From Lingula anatina (taxonomy: Eukaryota > Brachiopoda > Lingulata > Lingulida > Lingulidae): a DNA stretch of 55,631 bases. The stretch covers positions 512,330 through 567,960 of the forward strand of contig NW_019774036.1 of the NCBI RefSeq assembly GCF_001039355.2, read 5' to 3'. This document shows, piece by piece, positions 10,505 through 22,573 of this stretch (its first letter is position 1; each line of letters begins with the position of its first letter). The position numbers were made by a program, and so were the translations under genes. A model generated the notes under the pieces. The model was not told the origin of the DNA. It did no database searches and was given only the letters and a program-made list of their open reading frames with translations.

Positions 10505-10686
10505 TACAAGACCAAAATTGTCTAAATTTCCAATATATTGTCATTGTGGGCAGGTCTATGATAGAAACCAGGACTGGATTGAATGTGAAGACTGCCTGCA
10601 ATGGTTCCATGTCAAGTGTGAAGGGATCCAGTCATCTGCCCTGGAGAATCTACAGCACACATTGGCAGTGTTGCAACTGCTCTTAG
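9922..10686 (+). pseudogene. Ulp1-like peptidase plus PHD finger relic, copy 2
   Basis: A single frame (9923-10264) reads HAWLTRDEIDLAHGILTDMF and SHWLTLSNINSNI. After a stop and frameshift the next frame reads QEQTGSNDSGLFANAVLWN, and a third (10272-10709) reads REHLSKCFERGRLEMSPYR and then a PHD finger: YCHCG, then IECEDCLQWFHVKCEGIQ, with the normal CxC...CxxC...HxxC spacing. The Ulp1 catalytic His is present, but the Cys of 'D-C-G-L-F-A' is Ser. The second half of the PHD is truncated. The domain order (Ulp1-like then PHD) is common in transposon-associated genes of marine animals. It is a pseudogene. Confidence 0.7.
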
Positions 10687-10807
10687 GGTGGTATTCTATA
10701 GAGCTGTAATCTGTCAGATAGACACATCATACCAGTTGGGGGAGATTCTTGCTAAGTGCAATCATTGCAATAAGCTTAAATGGCTGAGTTACTGAGGAGA
10801 AGGTATG

Positions 10808-10920
10808 CATGTACGACAGAAACCAGGACTGGATTGAATGTGAAGACTGACTGCAATCAATTAAAGTGCATCTCAAGTGTGAAGAGATCCAGTCATCCAC
10901 CCTGGAGAATCTATAGCAGT
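10808..10920 (+). pseudogene. Partial duplicate of the PHD-finger segment
   Basis: Positions 10808-10920 repeat the sequence at about 10558-10665 (DRNQDWIECEDCLQWF region) with substitutions and a small insertion. One Cys codon is disrupted and the frame is lost. Confidence 0.75.
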
Positions 10921-13663
10921 CATGTTGTCTCTGTACATAAAAATCACAGAATATTTATTTATGCCAAATTGTATTTATGGTGATGACACAGAAGTCACTT
11001 TTAGTTTCCATAAAGTATGTCATGTAACTCAGACAAATAAAATACTTCATTGAAAGGAATTACTGTTTTTAGCTTTCTGAATATAACTCAAATGTGTTGA
11101 CATCAGTCTTCATCTTTACAGCAGCAGGCAACAAGACCATAAAACCAAATATTTGTGTTCAAGAAACAATGAAAATCACAGATAAAGTAACACCTGTCCA
11201 AAATTGGGAAATTACAGAGTCATGAACAGCCATGAAGACATAAACACCTTCCACAGATATTATATATTATCACTGCTAAATTACACCATACACATTTCAT
11301 ACTCTCAGACTATACAACCTTTAAACCAATGAAACCTCAGGCAAGTGAACCTTCTGACTAGCAACCCTTTGGAACAGCTGGACATTTGCATCATCAAACT
11401 ATCAGACCAATGCACCTTCTGACTACTGTCATGCACCTGACAAATCATTTAACAATTAACTTATAATAATTTCATAAATTCACAAACAACAATATTTAGT
11501 AATTAAAATAAATATCAGAATCACAGACAAAGACAGGCAAAAATACACAAACATATCTACATATTGCTACTTCAATTTGATATACTCGGGACACATAAGC
11601 ATAATATCCAAACTGCCAAAGATGAAACAATATCATAAAATAATCCAATCATGCTGACAGGAATTAAAATTAAAACAAAAAAACAGTTTATCAGTTATAG
11701 GGTAAACAACAGATGTGTTACAAAGTGCTGACTATGGCAATGACACTGGGCAGACACAGTGATCAGAATATAGACAGACTGAATGTGTCTGTATATAATA
11801 AATATGTCATAAAATTTGTAATTGCAACTGAATGACCTCACAATAACAGAGATCATTTATAACACATCATATCTGACCTGAAATATCTATTCACATTTAA
11901 ACATTTTTACTGAAGCTTTATTCTCTTCAGTGATGACTTATTGTCTACCACAATCTCACTGTATATGCTACCTCTACTAGTAGTGTAACAGTTTCCATGC
12001 ATATGGGGAAAATTATTATAACGCATCACAACTGAGCTGAAATATCAATTCACTCTTAAACATTTCCATTGTGTCTATTTGTCTTCAGTAACAGAGTATT
12101 GTTCAACACAATCTCCTTGCTTTATATACCCTGCCTCTATAGTTTCCATGCATATGGGGGAAATTGATTCTTTGTGTTACCTGGAACCCACATTTGTTGT
12201 GTAATTGTACTGTTCCATATAACTGGCTCCACAGGATCTGTCATGTTTGGAAGTCTTGTTCTGGGTGGTTCTGGCAGCACTCTCTCTCTCACTCAGGATA
12301 AAACTGACCTCTTGGTCTGCCAGCAGCTCTTTACACAATTCCAGAAGTGTATTTGCTAAAATCATAAATGAAATGAGTGTAACTGTTTGCAATGCATGTG
12401 AATCCTCTCTGTAATATCCTTGAAAATTCTTCATGCATTATCAGAAACAATTCAGTGATAAGTAATTCAAATATAGGATGCTTATGTAAAATGCACAAGA
12501 TCATTTTTGTATCACCAAACTTGGTATTTATATCTTGATACTGCTCATATGTAAAAGTGATCAAATTAAAATATATTCATTTTATGTGTTTTGTGCATAC
12601 AAGATGAATTGGTTTAAAAGAATCAAAGTCATAACAAATGACAGTTGTGATTAAAAAAGCACTAAATGACTATTAGAGCAGTGAAACATCAATTTTATTC
12701 ATAATAATCCATGCTTTCCATTTGAAATAATCATCCCCCCCCCCCCCAAAAAAAAGGTTAAAATTGGTGTTTGTGTCTCTTTCACAAAGGACAGAGGGGA
12801 AACAAATTACCTATCTTTATTTGCATAAATTGCGTATGTCTGCCTCTTATAAAAGCCAGGTAAAGTCAGTTCACCTAGAAGACACCATGCTGTATGGAGA
12901 CTGGAGCTAGAAAAAGAGACATGACAATGTATAAGTGAAGGAACACTAATTATCTTAACACAAAGAAAAGACAAAAAACCTGACAGTCCACCAGAGCCAG
13001 TTGGGAAAAATATTAATTTAACTATGGTACACTGCGAAGTGGCCACCTTATATGGTAGACATCATTGTTGTGGTGATTGAACTGTGATAAGTTAAAATAA
13101 CCTTGTCTTTTCCTTTGGCCACTACATATGAAGAGTGAAATCCTTTTGGAGGCTACTGGGCACAATTATGACTGCCGAAACCAGCACATTCTCAGATTGA
13201 ATACAGTTAAATAAACAGAACTGTGCCAAATCTGCTGGAATTTTTGTGAAATTTGCACACAAATAGCCTAACAATTGTAAAAATCTGGAATAACTAGAGG
13301 ATCAGAGAGGCGATACCGCCTCCGAATATTGTACCACCAGCTGGAGCAAGCGCATTCGTATAGACCCCCACATACACAAAATAAGGGACACAGTCACCAG
13401 TCTTGTGCTTGACAAGCTGTAAACATGCAATCAACAAGAATTTTCAATATATGCAAAAAATATATGAAACTAAAAATGGTACAATCAAATTTAAGTTCAT
13501 CGTAAGGTAGGTGAAAGGTCATTTTCAAGGTAAATTGCCTGTATATGACTTCCTATTCAAGTTCAATAGTAACTATGGACCTATCTCTGCCAGGTTTGGA
13601 GTTAAAAGAGAAAGAAATTAGCTGAGTTCAGTTAATGATAATAAGTAGATCAAAGGTCAATTT
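10921..13663. other. Non-coding stretch
   Basis: No convincing coding exon was seen on either strand. It is AT-rich and holds a tandem duplication of about 150 bp (11860-12165), a short C-run followed by an A-run near 12736-12758, and an isolated TATAAAA at 12848. It ends at the first assembly gap. Confidence 0.6.
11860..12165. repeat. Tandem duplication, two ~150-bp copies
   Basis: 11860-12019 and 12020-12165 share order and sequence (GAAATATC..TTCAC..TTAAACATTT, CTTCAGT, then GTTTCCATGCATATGGGG) with many substitutions, indicating an old local duplication. Confidence 0.75.
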
Positions 13664-13776
13664 NNNNNNNNNNNNNNNNNNNNNNNNNNNNNNNNNNNNN
13701 NNNNNNNNNNNNNNNNNNNNNNNNNNNNNNNNNNNNNNNNNNNNNNNNNNNNNNNNNNNNNNNNNNNNNNNNNNNN
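13664..13776. other. Assembly gap (113 N)
   Basis: Run of N. It abuts a minisatellite on its right side, a likely cause of the assembly break. Confidence 0.99.
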
Positions 13777-14093
13777 TCCGCCTTCATCCTGATTAAATAT
13801 AAATCATCTCAGATTACTTTTTTCAGGATGGCGATCTGCCTTCATCCTGATTAAATATAAATTATCGCAGATTTTTTTTAGGACAGCGATCAGCCTTCAT
13901 CCTGATTAAATATAAATCATCTCAGATTGTGACTTTTTTCAGGACAGCGATCTGCCTTCATCCTGATTAAATATCAATTATCTCAGATTACTTTTTTTCA
14001 GGACAGCTTTCCCCTTCATCCTGATTAAATATCAATTATCTCAGGTTACTCTTTTTCAGGACAACGATCCCCCTTCATCCTGATTACATATAA
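13777..14093. repeat. ~60-bp minisatellite, five to six copies
   Basis: Units begin CCTTCATCCTGATTAAATAT and end around TTTTTTCAGGACAGCGATC, at about 13780, 13840, 13890, 13953, 14013 and 14074. Copies differ by a few substitutions and T-run lengths. The left end runs into the gap. The last, partial unit merges with the 3' end of the gypsy pol relic on the minus strand, so the array arose at the pol/3'-UTR boundary of that element. Confidence 0.9.
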
Positions 14094-15080
14094 CTGATTG
14101 AACTGTCTCTTCAATACATAATTTTTTAAGTAACCTGGTTGTCTAATTGTTCTCTTTGGTCTGGTGTAAATTGGTTCTTCAATATGATCACTGTTTTTCT
14201 CTTGCTGTGTCATCTTCTCATCAACTGAATTCTCTGTATTTAATGCAATATCATCTAAGTTTGGAATATTGTGTGTGTCTGTTGCTGCAATGTCACTTTT
14301 CACTGTAATATATCACTAAGTTGCAATTCATATGCATCATCTTGTCTTCTCATCTCATTTGTGTTTTCTTTCAAATACAAGTCTGCTGGAATTTTCATTA
14401 CATCATCTGTTGTGTTTATGACATTGTTACACAGTTTGAATTGACTTGTGTCTCTGCAGATTGTTCTTCTGTCTGTAACTCTTCTGGCAGTAACTTGAGA
14501 ACCATGTATTGCCATGACGACATAGAAAATCAGTTCATATGGTGTTGAGAGTTTGTTTCTTTTGTTCTGTTTAACTAAAACATAGTCACGTATAATGAGT
14601 GTATTCTCCCTCCAAGTTTGATTAGTGTTGGGTCAGTGAGGGTTTTCTCTGCTATCTCACCGAGAATCACTGCATTTTCAGATTTGACCATCCATCTGAT
14701 CATCTTCTCTGTACTATGACCACCCATTTGTGGCAGTGGGTATCTGGAGAGATAATCTGGGTCTGCATCATTCTTTCCTGGCTCATATACCACTTCATAG
14801 TCAACATCTTGTAAGTCCATCACCAATTTCTCTGTTCTCGGTGGTAATTTTGCTTGTGCTTTGTTAAACATGGGTACTAATGGTTTGTGTGCTTCAATAA
14901 TACTAAATTCTTCTCTCATGTCCCAGTATGGTTCAATGTCCTCATCTTTTCTGTATAGATTGCTGATTCCAATCTCCTGTTGAGATTCTCCCTCCAAGTT
15001 TGATAAGTGTTGGGTCAGTGAGGGTTTTCTCTGCCATCTCATTGAGAATCACTGCATTTTCAGATTTGACCACTCTGTCA
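14046..15080 (-). pseudogene. Ty3/gypsy pol remnant (RNase H and pol C-terminus)
   Basis: On the minus strand, 15042-14575 reads FSIIEAHKPLVPMFNKAQAK and later YEVVYEPGKNDADPDYLSRY, the RNase H segment of Ty3/gypsy elements. Then 14515-14300 reads GSQVTARRVTDRRTICRDTS and 14303-14046 reads RPKRTIRQPGYLKNYVL, the typical end of pol. The integrase expected between them is missing, and a stretch coding for VKSENAVILGEIAEKTLTD is present twice (about 14606-14690 and 14988-15073), so the fragment has been both deleted and internally duplicated. The RT and protease are absent. It is inactive. Confidence 0.85.
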
Positions 15081-16796
15081 AACTGTGTGCCTGCACTAAA
15101 AGAACAAAAAAAGAGAAACACTCATTATAAACATTCAACAGGCCTGTAGCCAGCTATTTCAAAAGTTTTTTTTTCCTAAAAAAAGTGGACCTTTTACCAT
15201 GAAACCATTGTGTACCTAAATGAAAATTTACCCAGAGGGAACTATTTCCAGACAAAAAGGGCTGTTCGTTTGCATGTCTAAACTGGCAGTGGTCCTGGGC
15301 AAAGTCAAACTTGGCAGCTTCCACATATTCACAGAAATTTGTAGTACAGTACTTTTTAAAAATTGCTAATATACATATATGCATCTTATGTTTTGCCATG
15401 ACTTCATGTAAAAAAAAAATCAAACTTAAAATTGTCATCATTTTATATTGGCAATTTCAGCTAAATTTAGAGGGACATTTGTTGTGACTTTGCATCTTAA
15501 GTGGCCGACATGCCTCAAAATGTGTCACAACACTATGCAGGAATGGTGCAGTCCAGATGTAACATTGTAATAATGTGATGTTATATTTGGCTACATACTG
15601 GGATATGTATGAATTCCTAACATGCAAAGCTATTACTTCATTCCAGTTGGAGAGTTAGAGAGTTATAAAGAGAGTTATAAAGATACCTGATGGGACGAAG
15701 TGAACACTGCAAAAATCCCCACAAATAACTTTTTAAAACAACATATAGAAACCCTTTTGCTCCCTAACTCTGCTAGAACTTTTTATGTTTTACCTCAGAT
15801 ATTTCCAGGAATTCAGATCTACTGAATAACACTTAAAACACTCCCTTTATCCATCCTCTAGCTCTTGTATCTGCAGCTCCTTCTCTCTCCTCTCTCTCAA
15901 AAGCCCCGCCCAACTGTCGCTTTCAATCCCAAGACTTCCGGTACCAGATCACTGCAACAAAGTACTCACCCTTTTGTCATCAAGAATGTCTTTGCATGCA
16001 TTTAAAAGGATGCTGGAATCGTGGAATGTCCTACTGCTTCACTTGGGACTTTGATGGTAACTCATAAATATATCTTGTCCTTGGTATAGCGTTATTTCAT
16101 AACGTGTAAAATGTTCCCGCTCCGCCGAACTAAGCCCGACTAAGTAGGTCAAAGAAAACCCGCAGTGAATACTGGGTCACATCAGGTCACATGAAGCGCG
16201 CCGCAGTTTTACTCTGCGTCCAAGTTATTATATCTTTTGATTTTTCGTTTAGATGTGATATTATTGATTGAGAATATATTTTTACAAAAAGGTAATTTTA
16301 AGTTCTTTTTTATTGTTATTTTTATATATTTTCTTTTTACTTCAACTTTTGCTAGATGTCAGCAACACAACGCTCAATATGAGCAAATGGAGCATTTAAG
16401 GACCTTCACATTTAATTAGCATTAAAAGTATAATAAACATACTTGAAAATATTATAAAGTCAATTTTTGCTTAAATATCCTGCAAAGTTACTAGCACCTG
16501 TACTTTACTTTTATAGACAGCGCCAGAGACTGTGCTAGTAGGCTTAGGGAAGCCTATATTAGATGCCCGTTAATTTTTTTTCAAAAGGTCTCAATTTTTT
16601 CCTCAATCCCAAGTATATTTTCTCAATGCCTGGTAACGAAGGTTTTGCAAATGGCTTTCTAAGAGAATGTCGTGTTTCGTGTAAAACATCTGACTGTGTT
16701 CTATCAAGGAGTTATAACTCCTTGGTTCTATTAACATATCGTCTAGCCTTGGACATATGTAGGCCCTATAAGGTCTAGCTAATCAAGAGGACACGC
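15081..16796. other. Non-coding stretch
   Basis: No convincing exon was seen. Small open frames (minus strand about 15154-15441, plus strand 16237-16419) lack splice-site support or any recognisable motif. GC is higher around 15900-16230. A 20-bp palindrome lies at 16705-16724. Confidence 0.5.
16705..16724. repeat. 20-bp perfect palindrome, copy 1
   Basis: CAAGGAGTTATAACTCCTTG is self-complementary over all 20 bases and recurs exactly at 52140-52159. The flanks of the two copies are not obviously similar beyond a few bases. Confidence 0.9.
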
Positions 16797-17710
16797 TGGG
16801 AAGGAGGGGGGGGTAGTGATCACAGTTCACGGCCAAAGGAAAATAAAATCATCAAATCACAAATCACATAAATTAATTATAAACTTTATTCATATCTCAT
16901 TGAAAATGCTAGTCTGGCGAGCTGAAAATAAATATCACCGAGTATAATAACTTCGTTCCACTATAGGGATAGAAACCCGCAATTCACGATTCACAGGAAT
17001 GGGGTGCTTCACATCTCGGAGAATGATAAGTGGCTGTTACGGGAAAGGAAAACGCCCAACGGGGCCTTCAGTCCTTGTCTTAACTAAAATGAAGATTTTA
17101 TTAATGACTAAAATATTTCAAAACATTAAAGCAACTAAAATTAATGATCTGGAGCAAAAATACGCCACGAAGGATTTTTCGGCTTTTAAAAGTAGCTGCA
17201 AGTCATTCATTGTATTATTTAAGATAAACATTCTAGACATTTTCTGAGACGTTAGACTTGCTTCCAAACAAGTACCTTATTTATCTACTTTATTGAAAAT
17301 AAACTTATAGGCAAATGTGAGATGGTGTTGCAAGCGACAGTAACGAAGGTCTAAAAATGAGTCTGCATTTTGTGTTTTAAATATGATTAGCACATGTGCT
17401 TAGCTAACTTATGCAACGATTTTCGTGTGAATCGAAAGACTAACCAAAGAAAGAGCGAGAGAGACCATATGTTGTTATCTACATCTACACAACGTACCTC
17501 CGACCGTGTTGGGAGTTCAACCCCCCTGAGGACTCAGATGGTAGCTGTCGTCAATACTGCTTTTACTGAACGTAACAAACGCAATCGTCCTTTGCGCTCA
17601 AATCATAAACAGGAATCTTTCTTCAAAAATTATTAAACACATCCTTACATTTTATACATAGGCCTATCTATGAATATCTAGTGAAAACTCTATCTGTGAC
17701 TCAGGTAGAG

Positions 17711-17713
<3 letters not shown>

Positions 17714-17749
<36 letters not shown>
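17714..17749. repeat. (CT)n microsatellite
   Basis: An uninterrupted CT dinucleotide run of about 17 units. Confidence 0.95.
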
Positions 17750-17751
<2 letters not shown>

Positions 17752-18055
17752 GTTGTCTCTGGCCGAATTCACAACCAGTTGATCCTCGGACCAGAATCAG
17801 ATAACAAACCTCTTTTATGATAATTAACTGTTATGACTGATAAAAAAATTGCAGATTTTCATTAGACAGCATCTTCCGTATTTTTACGAAAAAATATATT
17901 GAAAACGCATCTGTAAAGATTAACTCTGAAAGGTGAAAAAATGCCTGAGCTTTTGCTTGTGAACCTTCTTCAGGTACCAAAACAAGAATAAACAAGCAAA
18001 CTACAGGGATGCGTGACGTATGATGCATGGAAAAGGGACACGAAGTTAGAAGTGC

Positions 18056-18358
18056 GTGATAAAGGTTGAAGATTACGTTATAATAAACACTCCGAATAAT
18101 ACCATTCACTTTAGAAAAAATGAAAAAACTATAATGTACGGCTGTTTGTCTAGCGACCACTGCGCAAAAGCTTTAAATTTCTCTATTATTGTGGCTAAAC
18201 AGTTTATAAACAAAAATTCAGAAAATCCATCAGTCTATGATTTTGAACTGTTTCTGCATTTTCTCAGTCAGAAGAAGAAAATAGTAAAATACATTGCTAT
18301 AAAGACAGGTAAAGAAGATTGGTTTAATACAAAATGGAAACGCATTCCATTACCATAA
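18056..18358 (+). other. 100-codon ORF, unknown
   Basis: Open from ATG 18056 to TAA with lysine-, asparagine- and isoleucine-rich content (FLHFLSQKKKIVKYIAIKTG). No domain is recognised and no splice signals or neighbours support it. It lies in an interval with no counterpart in the second copy of the segmental duplication, so it may be part of an insertion. The chance of being coding is low. Confidence 0.15.
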
Positions 18359-18945
18359 CGTGTTAAAATGTCCACCTCTAGTACGTTATAGTTGCCGATA
18401 TGTAGCACACAACAAGCATGTATACGTGTAGTATGTATGTATGGATGAGTGAGTGAAAGTATTTCTATATATTTATGTTCTTTTTTATTTATCAGTATTT
18501 AATTACCGAAATTATCACCAGTAGGCCCTACTATGTGCATTTAATTTTTATCTGTTTAAATATTTCATTATATATGTATATTTTCTTTTTTTTATTTGAG
18601 TGAATAAACGCATTAAAATAAATAAATAAATAAAAAAGAATCATGAACAAATCTGGATGACTCTATCTATAACAATTAAAGTAATTATAACCTAAAAATA
18701 AAAAAAAATACTTTTCAGACTAATACAAGAAAAATTAATGAAAAGAACAAAGGCAAAATAATTTTAAATTAAAAATGGAACCTGAACAACAAATACAGCT
18801 TCAAGCAAATGGAAATGAAAATAGAATATACACACCCATGACTTACGAGTTAAGCTACAATTAATTTTTAAAATAATGTCGGTACTGTCAATGTATGGCA
18901 GGACTACGTGAAAACGACATACACTCTCCTCTACACATACACTAA

Positions 18946-18950
<5 letters not shown>

Positions 18951-18981
<31 letters not shown>

Positions 18982-18982
18982 G
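18951..18982. repeat. CG/CA dinucleotide microsatellite
   Basis: An alternating purine-pyrimidine tract of CACA, CGCGCGCG and then (CA)n, a potential Z-DNA-forming run. Confidence 0.9.
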
Positions 18983-19604
18983 CACAGGCTCATCGTCGAA
19001 GAGGGGGAGAGCCAAATTCAATCATTGAAGTTGTACATCGGTTCACTGTTTGTCCTAAGTAAATCATCATAAAATAAACGAATCAGATCAAAATTACAAT
19101 AAAGCGCGGAATGTGCAGACCAGCATAATCAACACCTGTGGGTTTGGATACAAAACTGCTCTTCCCCGTTGCCAACGCTCTTCAGATCTATCTTTAAAAA
19201 TAAAATGTTTTATTGTATTAAAAAAACGTATAAAACAATTAACAGACTTCGGTCTAGCTGTGTGTAATACTGTTCATTAACCCAAATATGTTATACATGT
19301 AGCATTATCAAAATAGAACTACCATATCTTCTTGAACATGAAAAGTCACATTAGAATTCCCCCCCCCCCCCACCAATACGCCCCATTTCTATTGATACCA
19401 TACAAACTCAGTGTGTGTAGGAGTGTGAAAACTAAAGTAGATCAAAAGTTCACGGATAGGATATGCCATGTAAGGATTCATAGGGGAGATAGGTAATCTC
19501 CTTTTGCTCTTTTTTTAACCTGTCAATTTTGAGAAGAAATACAGTGAATCGGTGTCTCTCATTGCACTTAGTAAAAATAAATTCAAATATGTAAAACATC
19601 TTTC

Positions 19605-20338
19605 CTTTATCACGTAATTCGTCAGATGTAATAAAATACAGCATTTCCGTAGAAAACCTTTACCCCCTCTTGTGAATGCAATGTGCAGTCTGCAGAGCTC
19701 AGCGTCTGCTACCTCGCTGGATGCTTGGCAGTTCCCGGGATGTGAACAGTTAATGCGGTCTGAAAATTTTTAGGGAGAGTCAGATGAAATATAGAGGGAC
19801 CGTGACATCTATAAAGTTCTACATGATGAAGCTGGACATGTGGGCTAGTTTTACTCTTTTCTTTCAAAGTTTGCAATATACTCTGACTTTCAGAATCCGC
19901 ATGCAACCAAAATATTTTGCTGGTATCTTGATACATCTCCCACTTGTGTCTCCCCTATAAAACGGTCCACANTCACGTAATTCGTCAGATGTAATAAAAT
20001 ACAGCATTTCCCTAAAAAACCTTTACCCCCATTTGTGTGAATGCAATGTGCCGTCTGCAGAGCTCAGCGTCTGCCACCACGCTGGATGCTTCGCGGTTCC
20101 CGGGAGCTGAACAGTTAATGCGGTCCAAAAAAATTTTAGGGAGAGTCAGATGAAATAAAGAGGGACCGTGGCATCTATAAAGTTCTACATGGTGAAGCTG
20201 GAGATGTGGGCTAGTTTTACTCTTTTCTTTCAAAGTTTGCAATATACTCTGACTTTCAGTACCCGCATGCAACGAAAATATTTTGCTGGTATCTTGAAAC
20301 ATCTCCCATCTGTGTCTCCCCCCTAAAACGGTCCACAC
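19605..20338. repeat. Two ~365-bp near-identical blocks joined at a single N
   Basis: 19605-19971 and 19973-20338 are the same sequence with a few percent difference, separated only by one N at 19972. The related copy at 52743-53104 is single. The N at the boundary suggests two haplotype versions of one locus placed end to end during assembly, although a true tandem duplication is possible. Confidence 0.85.
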
Positions 20339-21965
20339 TAAAAAATCAATAATCGTATGGCAATTTTATACAGGCAATTGACCTACTTTTATACCCATGC
20401 AGCTATCAATGAGTTTTATGGCTGTGGAGTGAAAACGTGATACACGTCTGTGATATAAAAGTTATTTCTAATTACATAATTTACAAACAATGCATTTGGA
20501 ATAAACGTGTCCAGATTTGTGAGCAAAAGATGACATTGCTATTTGAAAATAATGAAGAAATTGGAGACAAGCCAAAATCAGAAAAAATGCATTTTTTCTC
20601 TTATATGCAAATTAGGTTCCTTGAAGTAATATAAGACTGGCCGGAAGTGATGTTCATAACGATGATGTTGATTCATAAAATATTTTCAAAGTTTTCAGTT
20701 GTCATCTGGTGAGAAAGAAATTTTCTGCACTAACACAATCATTCCACGAGTGAAGAATAAATAATAAACGCGCCTCAGAGATGCGCTGCAGACGTCACGG
20801 CTTTTGGGCGAAAATCACACGCGATATTTCCTCATAATCATGATATATAGGTTTAAAACTGTGATTGAAAAGGGATATCGGCAAACCATTAAAATCTTGA
20901 CAGCATTTCTATTAATTTGTGTTAGACAAGGATGAATTTAATTAGAATACCCCCTCTCTCTCTCTCTTATTAAGCGAATATAAAGGAGAAAGCCGAGCGA
21001 AAAAATAATGCGCATAACAGTCAAAATATTCAGAAGTAAAAAAATTCAGAGTTAAAAATCTTATTGGCCACTACAGTTCCTCTTGATAGAGGATCACATG
21101 CAAAAATTTAAGGCAACTTGTAGCCAATTGATGTTGTAAAGTAAATGACTTAGACTTTCACTAACTGCAGATAAAGATTATAACGGAATCAAACAAGTTA
21201 AAGGAAAGGGAGTTATTGAGTGTTGTGCCGACAGACAACTCACAACGTAAATAACAACAATAACAACAACAACAACAATCTACACGCAATATGGTAACGT
21301 GTATATCGGTAACGCAGTGGCCGATTAAAAGGTTTCTGAAAAATATATCACACCAATATTCCCCTCTTGAAATTAGAATTTTGTCTAACCTTTGTATATT
21401 TTTAATTGGAAAATCTACTTATTGATATTATTCCATTTTTTCACAAAAATTATTTGTTTTTCTTATAAAAATTAAAGTGAAAGGGAAGAAAAAGAAGAGG
21501 GAGAAAAAGAGCAACAATTGAACATACATATTTTCCCCAAAAATATCCTTTATTACAGTGAAATAATGAAGAACATACATACTATTGGCATGCATGTACC
21601 AAAAACAAAAAGACTTTCACTAGTATCTAAAAATGAAAATCAATATATCTTCATACATAAAGAACAATACATCACCTCCAAAAGAATTAACAAAATTTCA
21701 AGTATGGCATTACAGTATGGACAGACCTCTTTTCAAACAAATAAAAATACATCAATAAAACAATTTTAAATATCTAATTTCCTTGATCTGAAAACAGTAA
21801 AGGAATGAATCTGACACACTACACTGATATAATTTTATTTCCATTTCTTATTCTTTATTTCACAATACACGCTAACAGATTTACCATCATTTTAATATAA
21901 ACAACTAACAAAATTGTTAAGATGCAGAAAATGTCAAAAGAACATGTTTACATATGCAACTAAAA

Positions 21966-22220
21966 AAGCACTCGGAGAGAGCAGACCTCTGCCAAGTCAG
22001 CAAAGTCTCCACCCAATGCCGTTTCACTCCTAAATTATCATTCTATAATGATTAAGTTTTTTTTATTATTGATTATTGATTGATTATTGATTGATTATTG
22101 ATCCGGATCACCACCAAAAACTATTCATCTGTTCTTTGGCCCACTTCTGACAGTTCCTGAAAATTTCATCAAAATTGGTCCATAGCTTTTTGAGTTATGT
22201 GGATGACAGACAAACAGGTA
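21966..22220 (+). mobile_element. RTE-type non-LTR retrotransposon 3' tail or derived SINE
   Basis: Carries the widely distributed tail CACTCGGAGAGAGCAGACCT, then GGATCACCACCAAAA, then CCTGAAAATTTCATCAAAAT, GTCCATAGCTTTTTGAGTTA and ACAGACAAACAGG. From memory, this conserved 3' end is shared by RTE-like LINEs and their SINEs across many marine animals. A TGATTATTGATT tandem (about 22065-22100) has expanded inside it. No coding part is present. Confidence 0.6.
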
Positions 22221-22486
22221 ATTAGTTCAATAATGAGACGGTTAACATGCCAAAGAATTGAAAATAGCATAGGTGACAGCAATGTACGGACATGGCTGAA
22301 AATAAAAATCATTTTTAAGTGAATGTTGCAATGGTGTGGGACAAATTTTCTTCCAGCCTTCTTAAAGCTTTTATATTTGTACAACATTAATAAAATTTCC
22401 ATCTGAAGATGTCTATACAAATGTCACATGACATACAGTTTAAAGCCAGAAGGAAAAAGCATTATTATGTCTTGTATATTGTAAAA

Positions 22487-22573
22487 TTAAAATTGATCTT
22501 CTACCCTTTTCTGAACCAAGACAACAGTTCCTGGAATGTTGAGTACACCAAGGAAGCCAACACAGATGTATTT
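22487..22573 (-). other. Candidate terminal exon
   Basis: On the minus strand an acceptor (ATCCTAG) precedes 28 codons, KYICVGFLGVLNIPGTVVLV ending in QKRVEDQF and TAA. The hydrophobic stretch followed by basic residues suits the end of a last transmembrane helix. The upstream exons are unknown; the exon-like units at 23.2 kb and beyond lie on the same strand and could belong to the same or related genes. Confidence 0.3.

Larger units (their letters stand above)
16797..21110. repeat. Segmental duplication, copy 1 (non-coding)
   Basis: Collinear with 51370-53880. Shared anchors in order include the G-rich block with GATCACAGTT at 16810, the GTGTGTAGGAGTGTGAAAAC segment at 19410, TCACGTAATTCGTCAGATG at 19610, the TATACAGGCAATTGACCTAC block at 20370, CTGGCCGGAAGTGATGTTCA at 20636, and GTCAAAATATTCAGAAGTAA at 21020. 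The start also matches the DNA downstream of CBM20 copies A and B (42634 and 44750). Copy 1 is longer because of insertions between about 17.1 and 19.1 kb. No gene was found in it. Confidence 0.75.

Noticed and set aside
18056-18358. 100-codon ORF considered as a gene
   Set aside because: No motif, splice context or conserved copy; AT-rich DNA yields such frames by chance. Kept only as a low-confidence feature.
20437-20634. Short frame ending MHFFSYMQIRFLEVI, shared with 53129-53401
   Set aside because: It is shared because the DNA is duplicated; the two frames differ by indels and no selection for coding is visible.
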